From positions 186,001-250,000 of the forward strand of contig CAWGIG010000001.1 of assembly GCA_963822595.1 (NCBI GenBank): a stretch of 64,000 bases of DNA. The letters are read 5' to 3'. Both the position numbers and the translations under genes were made by a program. Origin of the DNA: CAVRUH01 sp963822595 (GTDB lineage Bacteria; Chlamydiota; Chlamydiia; Chlamydiales; Waddliaceae). Of this stretch, positions 44,500-53,309 are shown piece after piece; positions within the stretch are counted from its first letter, which is position 1, and every line of letters begins with the position of its first letter. The notes under the pieces are model-generated. The model was not told the DNA's origin. It did no database searches and saw only the letters and a list, made by a program, of their open reading frames with translations.

Positions 44500-45087
44500 C
44501 TATTTTTTATTCACTTTATTCATCACGTTGGCCATATCTTCTGTCAGAAGCATCTCTAGTGCCGCTGCCCCTTTGTCAAGAATGGTTACCAACTGTTCTG
44601 CTTCATTCTTGTTAAACACATCCAATACATGATCTGCTAGCGTTCCCCTTTCGCCCTCACGCCCTATTCCTAAGCGGAATCTGGCATATTCCAAGGTCCC
44701 TACATGGGCTTGGACGCTCTTCAGGCCATTGTGGCCCCCTGAGCTCCCTTGGCCCCGCAAACGGAGTTCTCCAAAAGGGATGTCTGCATCGTCCGTTACA
44801 ACTACCAAGTCATCGATAGGGATCTTATGGTAGTCCATATAACGCCTAACGGCTTGACCGCTTTCATTCATGTATGTTGTCGGCAAGACAAGGTGTACCT
44901 GAACTCCCTTGACTTTTCCTTTTCCAACCATCGCCAAGAACCGTTTGTCCTCGGCGATAGGAATTTTGTGGAGAAGAGCAAAGGTCTGAAGAACAAGAAA
45001 ACCCATGTTATGTCGGGTCATCTCATACTTCTTACCGGGGTTTCCCAGTCCTACAAAGAGTCGACCTTTCTCAATCCTTTCGTCCAC
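44500..45087 (-). CDS. pth: peptidyl-tRNA hydrolase
   Basis: A 195-residue Pth that frees tRNA from dropped-off peptidyl-tRNA. GLGNPGKKYEMTRHNMGF has the Asn and catalytic His, LPTTYMNESGQAVR and VTDDADIPFGELRLR with the Asp, and GSSGGHNGLKSVQAHVGT are all present. It begins with GTG at 45087, whose last base on the plus strand is shared with the rplY stop codon, so translation is coupled. Confidence 0.95.
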   Translation of the reverse strand: MDERIEKGRLFVGLGNPGKKYEMTRHNMGFLVLQTFALLHKIPIAEDKRFLAMVGKGKVKGVQVHLVLPTTYMNESGQAVRRYMDYHKIPIDDLVVVTDDADIPFGELRLRGQGSSGGHNGLKSVQAHVGTLEYARFRLGIGREGERGTLADHVLDVFNKNEAEQLVTILDKGAAALEMLLTEDMANVMNKVNKK

Positions 45088-45647
45088 TAGCGTTTAACAA
45101 TCACTGCTACTACTTCGTTCACGTCTGCGATTGCCCTTAAACCTTCCGGCAAGACAATGTCACGCAATCTGATGGACTCCCTCATGCTGAGGTTTGCCAC
45201 GTTCAGGTTAAAGAACTCGGGCATTTTGTCCGGGAGGCATTCCACACGTAGGCTACGAATCACTTGTCGTAGGACGCCACCGAGTTTAATCCCTGCGCAA
45301 TCGGCCATACCGACACATTCGATAGGGATGTTAACGCGAACTTTAGTATTTGGGACAAGCTCTTCGAAATCGAGGTGAATGACGTCGTACGTCGTTACTT
45401 CGTATTGAATGTCTTTAATGATAGCTTGTCTTTCTTTTCCATCTTCACTAATCAATGTTAGCTTGGTCGTTGATAAGCGACCTTGCTTTAATTGACGCAT
45501 GAATGCATCGAATTCCGATTTAGCGACAGTCACATTTTCTGACGGTCTGCTTTTGCTGTAGAAGACTGCGGGGATGAACCCTTCGCGACGCAAAGAGTTT
45601 ACATTGCCACCTTTTTCCGCGCTTCGTTTCTGAATGTTTAGTTTCAT
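45087..45647 (-). CDS. rplY: 50S ribosomal protein L25 (general stress protein Ctc)
   Basis: A 186-residue long-form L25/Ctc that binds 5S rRNA. I take ATG 45647 (MKLNIQKRSAEKGGNVNSLR) because a GGTG site lies upstream and it fits the family; an in-frame codon at 45656 is less likely. The N-terminal L25 domain has REGFIPAVFYSK and the C-terminal TL5 beta domain has VNIPIECVGMADC and GVLRQVIRSLRVECLPDKMP. It starts the rplY-pth-rpsF-rpsR-rplI-ispE cluster. Confidence 0.93.
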   Translation of the reverse strand: MKLNIQKRSAEKGGNVNSLRREGFIPAVFYSKSRPSENVTVAKSEFDAFMRQLKQGRLSTTKLTLISEDGKERQAIIKDIQYEVTTYDVIHLDFEELVPNTKVRVNIPIECVGMADCAGIKLGGVLRQVIRSLRVECLPDKMPEFFNLNVANLSMRESIRLRDIVLPEGLRAIADVNEVVAVIVKR

Positions 45648-45666
45648 CACAAACACCTTTTTTAAT

Positions 45667-45713
45667 TATATACTGTCCTCGAACACTCTAAAAATTAGAG
45701 AGAGTCCGGGGAC
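45667..45713. other. hairpin between prs and rplY
   Basis: TGTCCTCGAACACTCT pairs with AGAGAGAGTCCGGGGACA around an AAAAATT loop. It sits in the rplY leader on the minus strand and after the prs stop. It may end prs transcription or act as a leader structure for rplY. Confidence 0.45.
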
Positions 45714-45735
45714 AATATACATTGATAATTTAAAA

Positions 45736-46728
45736 TCAATGACTTATCGTCGGTACTTTTTCATTTTTCCTTGTATTAAAGGAAGATATGGATTCTCGCG
45801 ACACGATGCAGCTGATCGCTTGTCCGAAGAGATTGGCGACGGAGACGGTTCGGATTTTTTTCGAATCTTTAAACCGGTCCATCGTGGGGATGGTATTACT
45901 TATTAACAGCAATTCTATCGGGCTTTGCTCGATTTTTTTCACAGAGTCTGCGACTAGCAGACCGTGTGTTACCGCAGCAAAAATCCTTTTAGCTCCCTTC
46001 TCTTGGCAAACTTTCGCTGCTGACACTAAAGTGCCTGCTGTTGAGCACATATCGTCAGCGAGAAGAACATCTTTTCCTTTAACATCACCTATTAAGGTTA
46101 CGACTTCGACATTTGTCGCATCTGATGCGATGTTTATCGACGATGGCGAAGTCAACCTTGAGGTGGCTAGCATAGGCTCTTGCAAGCTTTATACTTCCGA
46201 TATCGGGGGTAACAACAACAAAGTTGTCATGCCCTATCATCTCACTGGGCGGCTTCAGCGAGCTAGTTGCCTTCCGTAGAGATTATCGACCGGGATATCA
46301 AAAAATCCTTGGAGCTGTTCTGTATGGAGATCCATGGTCGATAACACCTGTGGCTCCGGCAGTTGACTAGCATATTTGCTACCAGCTTTGCCGTAATGGG
46401 CACACGGGGTTTATCTTTGCGGTCCTGCCGGCAGTACCCAAAATAGGGAATGACGACATTGATGGACTCGTGCCGACGCCCTTTTCAGGGAATCGATCAT
46501 AATTAGCAGCTCCATCAAATAATTGTTGGGATCTAAGGCGACAGTTTGCAGAACAAACACATCTCGACCGCGAACGTTTTCCAGAATTTGGAGAGAGATC
46601 TCCCCATCAGGAAAGCGTTCAAGCTGTAATTTACCTAGCTGGATGCCAAGATATTCAGCTACTTCGTTTGCCAGTTCGGGATGCGAAGACCCAGAAAACA
46701 GATGAAGTTGGGCATTATCTTTTACCAT
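45736..46728 (-). pseudogene. prs: ribose-phosphate pyrophosphokinase, multiply frameshifted
   Basis: PRPP synthase makes phosphoribosyl pyrophosphate for nucleotides. The N-terminal part (LHLFSGSSHPELANEVAEYL, ERFPDGEISLQI) reads cleanly from ATG 46728, and the C-terminal part (ADDMCSTAGTLV, the PRPP-binding loop) reads cleanly to 45736. Between about 46150 and 46480 the frame changes at least five times. Every piece is still recognisable in order: SINVVIPYFGYCRQDRKDKP, ITAKLVANMLVN, TMDLHTEQLQGFFD, VDNLYGRQLA, LKPPSEMIGHDNFVVVTPD, VDKHR, ATNVEVVTL. Dense indels with preserved codons suggest a locally poor consensus rather than ageing decay. Confidence 0.85.
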
Positions 46729-46756
46729 TAGCTCTCACATTTTCAGTTTTACTAAT

Positions 46757-46827
46757 TGGGGTGGAAGGATTCGAACCTCCGCATGGCGGTACCAAAAACC
46801 GCTGCCTTACCGCTTGGCGACACCCCA
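46757..46827 (-). tRNA. tRNA-Gln (TTG anticodon)
   Basis: The reverse complement folds as a cloverleaf: acceptor arm TGGGGTG with CACCCCA, D-arm GCCAAGCGGTAAGGC, anticodon stem GCGGT/ACCGC with loop TTTTGGT giving anticodon TTG, and T-arm with GGTTCGAATCC. CCA is not encoded. It lies directly upstream of prs on the same strand. Confidence 0.93.
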
Positions 46828-46904
46828 ATGAATTAAACTCAAAATCCTATCACTTTTAACGTATTTTTCGCAAGAAAAACATTTCGCGGGTAACTTTTGA
46901 TAGT

Positions 46905-47262
46905 ACGCATAGACAAAAATAAGAGGATAAGCAGGATCGCGGTGGAATGGTTTATATAGACAAAAATAACAGGATAAGCAAGATCGCGAGCGGCATGATA
47001 AAAAAAGGATAAGAAAAAAGATAAGGGAAGATTTAAAAAATTTTATTAAATATTTTTTTTAATTCTTGTGTTTATTCTTTTCTTAAATCTTTTATTATCC
47101 TTTTTTAATTCTTGTGTTTATTCTTTTTTTCTTAAATCTTTTATTATCTTTTTTTTAATTCTTGTGTTTATTCTTTTTCCTTAAATCTTTTCTTATCCTT
47201 TTTTTATCCTGCCGCTCGCGATCCTGCTTATCCTGTTATTTTTGTCTATACAAACCATCCCC
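46905..47262. repeat. palindromic GGATAAGCAGGATCGC repeat with internal tandem units
   Basis: It opens with two partial copies of GACAAAAATAACAGGATAAG on the left, then GGATAAGAAAAAAGATAAGG, and closes with the inverse arm ending CCTGTTATTTTTGTCTATAC. Between them lie three tandem AT-rich units of 46-50 bp built on AATTCTTGTGTTTATTC followed by CTTAAATCTTTTATTATC. It fills the 500-base gap between tRNA-Gln and glgA; no gene is visible in it. Confidence 0.8.
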
Positions 47263-47334
47263 ACCATCGCGACAAAGTTTTTTCTTGAATTCAACCCTCC
47301 TCCCCTTGTATGCTACCACTTATAGGGGGCTTGA

Positions 47335-48822
47335 ATGCATATTATCCATGTCGCATCCGAGTTTGCAACTTTGGCTAAGGCCGGGGGGCTCGGAGATGTT
47401 ACTTACGGTCTATCTCTCGAACTTGTTAGGTTGGGTCATCAAGTTTCAGTTATTCTCCCTAAATATAATATGATCAATTTTCAGGATGTCGCTGATTTAC
47501 ACCTCGAAAAATATAGTTATACATCCTTATTCGAAGACAACTGGTATGTGAATCATGTCTGGACGGGCAATTTGTATGGGGTTCAGCTTCTTTTTATTGA
47601 TGCCTATCATCCGCACCAATTTTTTAATCGAGGTCACATTTATGGATCTCCAGATGATATGAATCGGTTTTTGTATTTTTCTCGCGCCGTTTTTGATTTA
47701 TTAATAAAACGGGAAATGGATCCTGACGTCATTCACATCCATGATTGGCATTCCGCAGCGTTCGCTCCTCTTTACAAGACATTTTTTCCCAAACCGCAGG
47801 GGAAATTAGTTCTAACTCTGCATAATTTGGAGTATCAAGGAAGGTGTTCTCCTTATGACCTTCCTAAAATTGGACTTGAATTGGATCGTTTTTACATTCC
47901 AGAGCAGTTGCAGGACCCAATTTACCCAGAGGCTGCGAACCTACTTAAGGGAGGCATAGTGAATGCTGATGCAGTGACTACAGTCTCGCCAAATTACATG
48001 AAAGAAATCCTTTTTGGGGTCGAAGGTAAAGGACTTGAAGGTGTTATCAATCAATACCAAAATAAATTTACCGGAATTTTAAATGGCATTGATCCTGCGT
48101 ACTGGAATCCGGAGACAGATATTTATCTTCCTTGCCATTTTTCGGCAAGAAAGCCAAGAAACAAGGAAATTGTGAAGCGTGAGCTTCTCAAAAAATTGGG
48201 AATGAGTCAGGAAAACTGCCCTCTGATAGGTGTAGTGACGCGCTTAGTGCCTCAAAAAGGGATAGAGCTTATCAAAGAAGCCTTGGAATACACGTTAAAG
48301 AATTCGGGACAATTCGTGTTGCTTGGATCTAGTCCTGTTCCATCCATTCAATATGACTTTGAACAATTGAAACTCAAATACAACGACAATCCTAACGTTT
48401 TTCTTCAACTGCAGCATGATGAGGAGATAGCGCATCTTATTTATGCAGGATCTGACATACTCATGATGCCTTCGATTTTTGAGCCTTGTGGCTTATCGCA
48501 GCTGATTGCCTTGCGTTATGGAACCCTTCCTATAGTTAGAAATACCGGTGGCTTGATAGATACCGTTTTTGATCAAATCAATGGATTTACGTTTAATGAG
48601 CCTACGGCGGAAGCCTTGCATAAGGCGATGGAACGAGCCTTTATTTGTTGGAGGAGTGATCCCTTTAAGTGGAAAATGCTAATGCAAAATGCCATGAAAG
48701 CCCCTTTTAATTGGGAGGAATCGGCCAAAAAATATGTTGCTCTCTACACCGAAAAGGAAAGAACCACAGAGCTGACCAGTCCCTTATCGTCCCCTTACCG
48801 GGAAATAACTAATAGAATTTAG
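47335..48822 (+). CDS. glgA: glycogen synthase (ADP-glucose)
   Basis: A 495-residue GT5 glycosyltransferase that adds glucose from ADP-glucose to glycogen. The N-terminus MHIIHVASEFATLAKAGGLG contains the KxGGLGDV substrate loop. DVIHIHDWHSAAFAP, VTTVSPNYMKEI, LNGIDPAYWNPETD, GVVTRLVPQKGIELI and the C-terminal retaining-GT motif MPSIFEPCGLSQLIALRYGT are all present. In Chlamydia trachomatis GlgA is also secreted into the inclusion; whether that applies here is unknown. Its closeness to rplY/pth and pgsA fits chlamydial gene order. Confidence 0.96.
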   Translation: MHIIHVASEFATLAKAGGLGDVTYGLSLELVRLGHQVSVILPKYNMINFQDVADLHLEKYSYTSLFEDNWYVNHVWTGNLYGVQLLFIDAYHPHQFFNRGHIYGSPDDMNRFLYFSRAVFDLLIKREMDPDVIHIHDWHSAAFAPLYKTFFPKPQGKLVLTLHNLEYQGRCSPYDLPKIGLELDRFYIPEQLQDPIYPEAANLLKGGIVNADAVTTVSPNYMKEILFGVEGKGLEGVINQYQNKFTGILNGIDPAYWNPETDIYLPCHFSARKPRNKEIVKRELLKKLGMSQENCPLIGVVTRLVPQKGIELIKEALEYTLKNSGQFVLLGSSPVPSIQYDFEQLKLKYNDNPNVFLQLQHDEEIAHLIYAGSDILMMPSIFEPCGLSQLIALRYGTLPIVRNTGGLIDTVFDQINGFTFNEPTAEALHKAMERAFICWRSDPFKWKMLMQNAMKAPFNWEESAKKYVALYTEKERTTELTSPLSSPYREITNRI

Positions 48823-48932
48823 GCAACCCATTTTCAACGCAGAGACGCGGAGGCTCGCAGAGGCGCAGAGAAAGAGAAAAAAACTTCATTTTCTTTCTCC
48901 GCGTCTTTGCGAACCTCTCCGTCTCCTAAATA
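48800..48932. repeat. AAATAACTAATAG / CAACGCAGAGACGCGGAG dispersed palindromic repeat
   Basis: GGGAAATAACTAATAGAATT is followed by TTTTCAACGCAGAGACGCGG, then a central TTCATTTTCTTTCTCCGCGT and CGAACCTCTCCGTCTCC. The same blocks occur inverted at 50702-50790 on the other side of the IS110 gene and again at 60958-61050. Confidence 0.7.
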
Positions 48933-49102
48933 ACTCATGGTGTGAATTGGGTGAGTTTGAAGACTAAACAAGACTTGCTTTACTCGTTTTTTATCTTAAA
49001 AAGCATTGTTTGAGATTTTTGACAATATATTTATTTAAAAACAAAAAAAAGATTTTCCTCATGCCTTTTTGTTTTTCATTTGTTTTTTTGAGCTGTAGTA
49101 GC

Positions 49103-50494
49103 TTAGGCTGTCATTTGGGTTAGTTCAAACCCCATTTCCTTGGCCTTTTTCTTAAGGTTTGCCAATCTACGTTCCTGGTACATCTTCTCGTAAAATTGAA
49201 CTCCTTTTTCAACAAATTCCACTCCGTATTTTAACATGAGATAAATAAGCTTCGCTAGTTTGTGTGCAAGAGCAGTGATTGCTTTTGGGGATCCTAATCT
49301 CCCTTTCATCCTACGCAGATAGGCCCCAAATGCACAATCGGATCTGTATAGTGTGTTTGCACACATTCTTAACAATACAGCTACCCTGTTAACACATGGT
49401 TTGGTTTTTCCACTTAATCTTTTGCCCCCTGATACTTTGTTTCCTGGGGATAGTCCTAACCATGATGCAAAGTGTTTGGCGCTTCGCCAACGGCTCATGT
49501 CTAGTCCTATTTCAGATATGATTGTAAGTGCTGAGCTTGCACCTATTGATGGAATTTTTGTCAGGTCTACTCCTGCAAGTTTAACCAGTTGAGATGTGAG
49601 GTCAAACTGGTATTCATGTTTCTGATACTTTTTATTTTCTTTTGGTTTTTTTGTCTTTTCTGCTTCTTTTGCTTGTTTCTTTTCGTCTTCTGGTTTTAAT
49701 TTAGACTCAAACTTTCCGACCTCCCGTTCGATTTTTAAATCGCACTCTGATCGTTTTGTTGTATAGAAATCGTAGAGATCCAGGGCCTGTTTAAGACTGA
49801 ATAAATGTTCTTCTCTGTAATTTCCTACAAGCGATGCTTCTATGACATCTTCAGGATTGTGGCATCGCTCATCCCTTAGAGCGGCTAATTTTTTGGGGTC
49901 TGTAACACCCGATACAATACTCCTTATAATCGCCATACCTGTCTTGCCGGTGATGTCGCTGATAACATTGTGTAGGTGCAGATTCATTTGTGTTAGGGCC
50001 TTTTGCATATGTTGGATATGTTCTGCAGCACTTTTAATAAGCATATCTCGCTGCCTAAGGTAGGCCCTTAGTGGTAAAATCTCATTTACAGGTCGAAATG
50101 CCCCTTTCATTAAACCAAATGTTCCGAGTTGTTGCAGCCATTGACAGTCAAGTACGTCTGTCTTATGTGCGCTTACGTTTTTAACATGACGGGCATTGAC
50201 AAGCTTTACATCAAACCCATTACTTTCAAGTAACTCGAAAGCGGGTATCCAGAAAACACCTGTTGACTCCATGATGATTGTTTCAATGCGGCATTGTTTA
50301 AGCCAATCGATCATTTTGAGAAGATCACCGGTAAATGTCCGGAATTCTCGTACGGGAAATTGATCTCTTTCTGATGGCACAGCCACAAAATGCGATTGCG
50401 AACCTATATCGATGCCTGCAGTATTAGGATGAAGTACTGGTAATGAACTAGTACTTTCTTCTTTAGTTTTAATCTTTTTTGAAGTATTCTTCAT
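49103..50494 (-). CDS. IS110-family DEDD transposase/recombinase
   Basis: A 463-residue IS110 recombinase. The N-terminal RuvC-like domain has GIDIGSQSHFVAVP (first Asp), IIMESTGVFWIP (Glu) and KTDVLDCQWLQQLG (Asp pair), giving DEDD. A Lys/Glu-rich coiled coil lies about residues 230-300. The C-terminal Tnp domain has IPSIGASSALTIISEIG, FASWLGLSPGNKVSGGKR (the conserved Ser region), and RVAVLLRMCANTLYRSD. No frameshift is seen, so it may be active. Members of this family are guided by a bridge RNA encoded in their own non-coding end. Confidence 0.95.
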   Translation of the reverse strand: MKNTSKKIKTKEESTSSLPVLHPNTAGIDIGSQSHFVAVPSERDQFPVREFRTFTGDLLKMIDWLKQCRIETIIMESTGVFWIPAFELLESNGFDVKLVNARHVKNVSAHKTDVLDCQWLQQLGTFGLMKGAFRPVNEILPLRAYLRQRDMLIKSAAEHIQHMQKALTQMNLHLHNVISDITGKTGMAIIRSIVSGVTDPKKLAALRDERCHNPEDVIEASLVGNYREEHLFSLKQALDLYDFYTTKRSECDLKIEREVGKFESKLKPEDEKKQAKEAEKTKKPKENKKYQKHEYQFDLTSQLVKLAGVDLTKIPSIGASSALTIISEIGLDMSRWRSAKHFASWLGLSPGNKVSGGKRLSGKTKPCVNRVAVLLRMCANTLYRSDCAFGAYLRRMKGRLGSPKAITALAHKLAKLIYLMLKYGVEFVEKGVQFYEKMYQERRLANLKKKAKEMGFELTQMTA

Positions 50495-50529
50495 TCTTAA
50501 TTCCTTTTTTTGTTGGTATAAAAAAGGTA

Positions 50530-50680
50530 TTAACGTGCGGCGGGGGCTATAAAAATATAGAGGCAGTCTCCTAAACGGGATAGCAAGCTTCCCAGCGATA
50601 AAATCGCAAGCCCCCGCTGATCACGCTCTGCGACGGGTACAAAAACACCAGTGGCGGTACGATCTAAGACACACGAAATA
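50530..50680 (-). ncRNA. candidate IS110 bridge RNA region
   Basis: The region upstream of the transposase start is GC-richer and structured. GGCGGGGGCT (50539-50548) pairs with AGCCCCCGCT (50609-50618), enclosing about 60 nt with an inner GCGAT/ATCGC hairpin. Bridge RNAs of IS110 elements lie in this position. The call rests on position and visible pairing only; loop-to-target complementarity was not tested. Confidence 0.35.
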
Positions 50681-50851
50681 CCGCAAACATTATATAGGTC
50701 ACAGTTATTTCCCGAAAGGGGGCCCGAAGGGACTGGGCCGCTCTGCGTTGAAAATCGGGTGCTTAACGTCTATTAGTTATTTAGGAGTCATATGTGATGA
50801 AAGCAAAAAATAGTATTGACGTTAAGATCGCATCTTGTTAAATTAATTGTG

Positions 50852-51454
50852 ATGAATATTCCAAATTTTTTAACTTTTTTCCGCGTTCTGGTAAGCCCCA
50901 TCTTTTTGTTCATTTATATTGAACATGTGTGGCTCGGGATAAGCCCCCATACGCTCCCCTATATTCTCCTTTCTTTATTGATTGTTTCGGAGCTTTCGGA
51001 TGCGTTTGACGGCTTTTTTGCTCGAAGATATAACCAAGTGACAGATTTGGGGAAAGTCCTCGATCCTATGGCGGATAGCATTGCCAGAATATCGGTATTT
51101 CTTGCTTTCACCCTCGATCCTATACGCGTTCCGATGCTGCTTGTCTTTGTCATTCTTGTCAGGGAATCTGCCATTAGCACGCTACGAACAGTCTGTGCGC
51201 TCCATGGCTTTGCCTTAGCGGCCCATAAAAGCGGTAAAATCAAGGCCGTGATTCAAGCCATTGCAGCCTTTACCATCGTTGGATTAATGATTCCCCACTC
51301 CTGGGGCTATATTTCTACAGAAACCCTCCATTCCTTGAGCTCTTGGATGGTAGGCGTCGCGGCGTTTTATACCTTCCTTACAGGAGTTTATTACATTTAC
51401 CACCATAGAGATCATATCTCCAATTTGTTAACCCTGCCAAGCGTCAAAAATTAA
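50852..51454 (+). CDS. pgsA: CDP-alcohol phosphatidyltransferase (phosphatidylglycerophosphate synthase)
   Basis: A 200-residue integral membrane enzyme joining CDP-diacylglycerol with an alcohol phosphate, probably glycerol-3-phosphate. I start at ATG 50852 (MNIPNFLTFFRVLVSPIFL), the usual PgsA N-terminus; the frame opens 36 bases earlier. The CDP-alcohol motif D-x2-DG-x2-AR-x8-G-x3-D-x3-D is complete at about residues 50-74 (SDAFDGFFARR, then LGKVLDPMADS). Four to five TM helices follow. Substrate is inferred from the family and from the chlamydial pgsA-glgA neighbourhood, which is here interrupted by the IS element. Confidence 0.88.
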   Translation: MNIPNFLTFFRVLVSPIFLFIYIEHVWLGISPHTLPYILLSLLIVSELSDAFDGFFARRYNQVTDLGKVLDPMADSIARISVFLAFTLDPIRVPMLLVFVILVRESAISTLRTVCALHGFALAAHKSGKIKAVIQAIAAFTIVGLMIPHSWGYISTETLHSLSSWMVGVAAFYTFLTGVYYIYHHRDHISNLLTLPSVKN

Positions 51455-51906
51455 GAATTTTTAGTCAAAAAGTCCTCTTTCCAATGGTAAGTATCTAAGA
51501 GCCCGCTTGTATCTCTGCCAAGAAGATTATAAGACACATAAATCGCTTCTATAGAAGCTAAACCTTGCTCCGGATTCGGGCAGTCATTCTGACGCCTAGG
51601 ATAAGCGGTGCGCCATTCAGGAGGAATACTGCGCTTGATCCAGCTTTGTTTCGACTCCACAAATTTACACATCTTGCCTGCATATCGCCAAGTAGCATCC
51701 AAAATAAGGAGTCCTTTGTCGCCATCAGAAGGGCTTAAAGGCTCGCCATCCAGGTCTAACAGGATATAATCGGGAAATTTGGGAAAATCCCCATCGGGAT
51801 AGGTATAAAAAATAAAGTCATCACGTTGCTCCAAACCCCTTAAGCTGCACTTCTTTAAGTTTTCTTTTCGATGGCGGAGGATGACTGTTGGTGGAAAAGA
51901 TTGCAT
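51451..51906 (-). CDS. DTW/Tsr3-like aminocarboxypropyltransferase family protein
   Basis: A 151-residue soluble protein. LLILDATWRYAGKM resembles the D-x-TW motif, and RRQNDCPNPEQGLASIEAIY resembles the later S-x-x-EA motif of DTW-domain and Tsr3 (DUF367) enzymes, which transfer a 3-amino-3-carboxypropyl group from SAM to tRNA or rRNA. The SPOUT-like core is small but complete in order. RNA target cannot be told. It is divergent from the thioredoxin-like gene, and its end overlaps that of pgsA by four bases. Confidence 0.65.
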   Translation of the reverse strand: MQSFPPTVILRHRKENLKKCSLRGLEQRDDFIFYTYPDGDFPKFPDYILLDLDGEPLSPSDGDKGLLILDATWRYAGKMCKFVESKQSWIKRSIPPEWRTAYPRRQNDCPNPEQGLASIEAIYVSYNLLGRDTSGLLDTYHWKEDFLTKNS

Positions 51907-51914
51907 AATTTCAA

Positions 51915-51943
51915 TTTAGTAAGTTACGATGACGAATTATACA
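51915..51943 (+). promoter_or_regulatory. candidate promoter of the thioredoxin-like gene
   Basis: TTTAGT (51915-51920) and TATACA (51938-51943) with a 17-base spacer, 33 bases before ATG 51976. It lies in the 69-base divergent gap. Confidence 0.35.
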
Positions 51944-51975
51944 CTAATACAAACAAATTAACCAGGATTTTGCCA

Positions 51976-53004
51976 ATGAAAGGCTATATTGTGTGTTTTT
52001 TGATGGTATTCGGCATACAGTTGTTTGCCCGAGACTTTCCATCATCATCCGGTATCGATTGGATGACTGACTATAAGGAGGCAGTAAAAGCTTCCGAAGA
52101 ATCAAACAAGCCGATGCTTCTTTTCTTTACAGGAAGCGATTGGTGTGTTTGGTGCCAAAAGTTAGAATCAGAGTCGCTAGACACCCCTGAATTTATCAAA
52201 ACAGTGGGAGATAAACTCATTTTCGTTAAATTAGATTTTCCTAGCCGCGGTCAACAAAGCCCGGAAGTGGTCAAACAAAATGATGAATTGCGTTCGAGAT
52301 TCGCTATCCGAGGATATCCTACTCTCATTCTCGTTAGCCCTAAAGAACAACAAATCGGTATTACCGGCTACCGTCCGGGCGGCGGAAAAGCCTACGCTGA
52401 TCATCTCTTAAAGATGATGAACGAGTATTCCGATTATAGTCAAAAAATGGGCAGTTTAAATAATCCTTCCACCAGCGGAAAAGAGCTCAAAAGACTTTAT
52501 CAAAAGTCTCAAGAGCTTGGATTGACTGCCGACTCAGAACTTCTTATTGAACGGGGGATCCATAGCGATCTCCCTCATTTTTTCCTGGCTGAACGCTATC
52601 GCAGGCTAGTCGTACAGGGAAAAAGTGAAGATAAAAGTACTCAAGAATTAAAACAAAAATTGCTAAATTCGGATCCTGCTAATCTGAATCTTATTCATTA
52701 TCAAGTGGCGGTCATTGATTTCCAAGATAATTGTGAAAAAATGTGTCATGGTCAATGCTCTCCCGATACCTGCGTGGCTCCCCTCGTCACCTATCTTCAG
52801 GAGTTTGGCAGTAAGGATGAGCAGAATGAATGGCGTTTAAATATGATAGTTTCTCAGACTTTTTTGGATCAAAATCGACCTAAAGAGGCTCTTCAATTTG
52901 CCGAAGCGGCTTTAAAAGTGGCGCCGGTAAGTGTTCAGCAGGAGATTGCCGAGGGAATAAACAACATCAAAGCACAATTACATACCACGCAGCAGACACA
53001 ATAA
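51976..53004 (+). CDS. secreted thioredoxin-like disulfide isomerase
   Basis: A 342-residue protein with a signal peptide (YIVCFLMVFGIQLFA, cleavage near residue 18). A thioredoxin fold covers about residues 28-155. The redox motif is SDWCVWCQKLE, and the cis-Pro lies in GYPTLILVSP. The C-terminal half is helical and TPR-like with extra cysteines (CEKMCHGQCSPDTC). It probably forms or isomerises disulfides in the periplasm, useful for the cysteine-cross-linked chlamydial outer membrane. ATG 51976 is preferred over the longer frame because it exposes the signal peptide. Its 3' end overlaps rnpA by 27 bases, tail to tail, in the order I recall from Chlamydia. Confidence 0.85.
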   Translation: MKGYIVCFLMVFGIQLFARDFPSSSGIDWMTDYKEAVKASEESNKPMLLFFTGSDWCVWCQKLESESLDTPEFIKTVGDKLIFVKLDFPSRGQQSPEVVKQNDELRSRFAIRGYPTLILVSPKEQQIGITGYRPGGGKAYADHLLKMMNEYSDYSQKMGSLNNPSTSGKELKRLYQKSQELGLTADSELLIERGIHSDLPHFFLAERYRRLVVQGKSEDKSTQELKQKLLNSDPANLNLIHYQVAVIDFQDNCEKMCHGQCSPDTCVAPLVTYLQEFGSKDEQNEWRLNMIVSQTFLDQNRPKEALQFAEAALKVAPVSVQQEIAEGINNIKAQLHTTQQTQ

Positions 53005-53283
53005 TTCAGCTTTTAGATCCGGGGATTTCGTGTCCTCAATGGGACGACGGGGTCTTATGATGAGATCGACACCTCGCGGCAGCTCTTGGTAGCATGAGCG
53101 AAATGCCTCTCTGACAGTTCTCTTGAATCGATTTCTTAAGCAAGCATTACCGTATTTTCGAGTTACAGTAATGCCTAGGCGTGTATTAGAAAGTACATTT
53201 CCGCATACCTCAACAAAGAGCCAGTTTCCTTGCAAGCGCTGGGCGCGGGAGGTAACCTGTCTATATTGATACCGTTTTAACAA
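52978..53283 (-). CDS. rnpA: ribonuclease P protein component
   Basis: A 101-residue RnpA that assists the RNase P RNA in tRNA 5' maturation. The core RLGITVTRKYGNACLRNRFK plus RTVREAFR is the family signature (RNR motif). The frame remains open upstream and VYPKSCRLLKRYQY matches the family N-terminus, but there is no ATG/GTG there; TTG 53283 is the first standard start, ATT near the rpmH stop an alternative. It directly follows rpmH, the usual order. Confidence 0.9.
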   Translation of the reverse strand: MLKRYQYRQVTSRAQRLQGNWLFVEVCGNVLSNTRLGITVTRKYGNACLRNRFKRTVREAFRSCYQELPRGVDLIIRPRRPIEDTKSPDLKAELLCLLRGM

Positions 53284-53309
53284 ACGGCAGGACTTAGGGT
53301 ATACTTTTG

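Larger units (their letters stand above)
49040..50690 (-). mobile_element. IS110-family insertion sequence (ends approximate)
   Basis: A DEDD-transposase gene with ~200 bases of non-coding sequence on its 5' side and ~60-100 on its 3' side. IS110 elements lack proper terminal inverted repeats, so ends cannot be set exactly. The flanking CAACGCAGAG repeats in opposite orientation (48840 and 50751) belong to the resident repeat family, suggesting insertion into or next to such a repeat. Confidence 0.75.

Noticed and set aside
47050..47210. Possible CRISPR array
   Set aside because: Three AT-rich units of 46-50 bp lie directly in tandem with no unique spacers and no cas genes.
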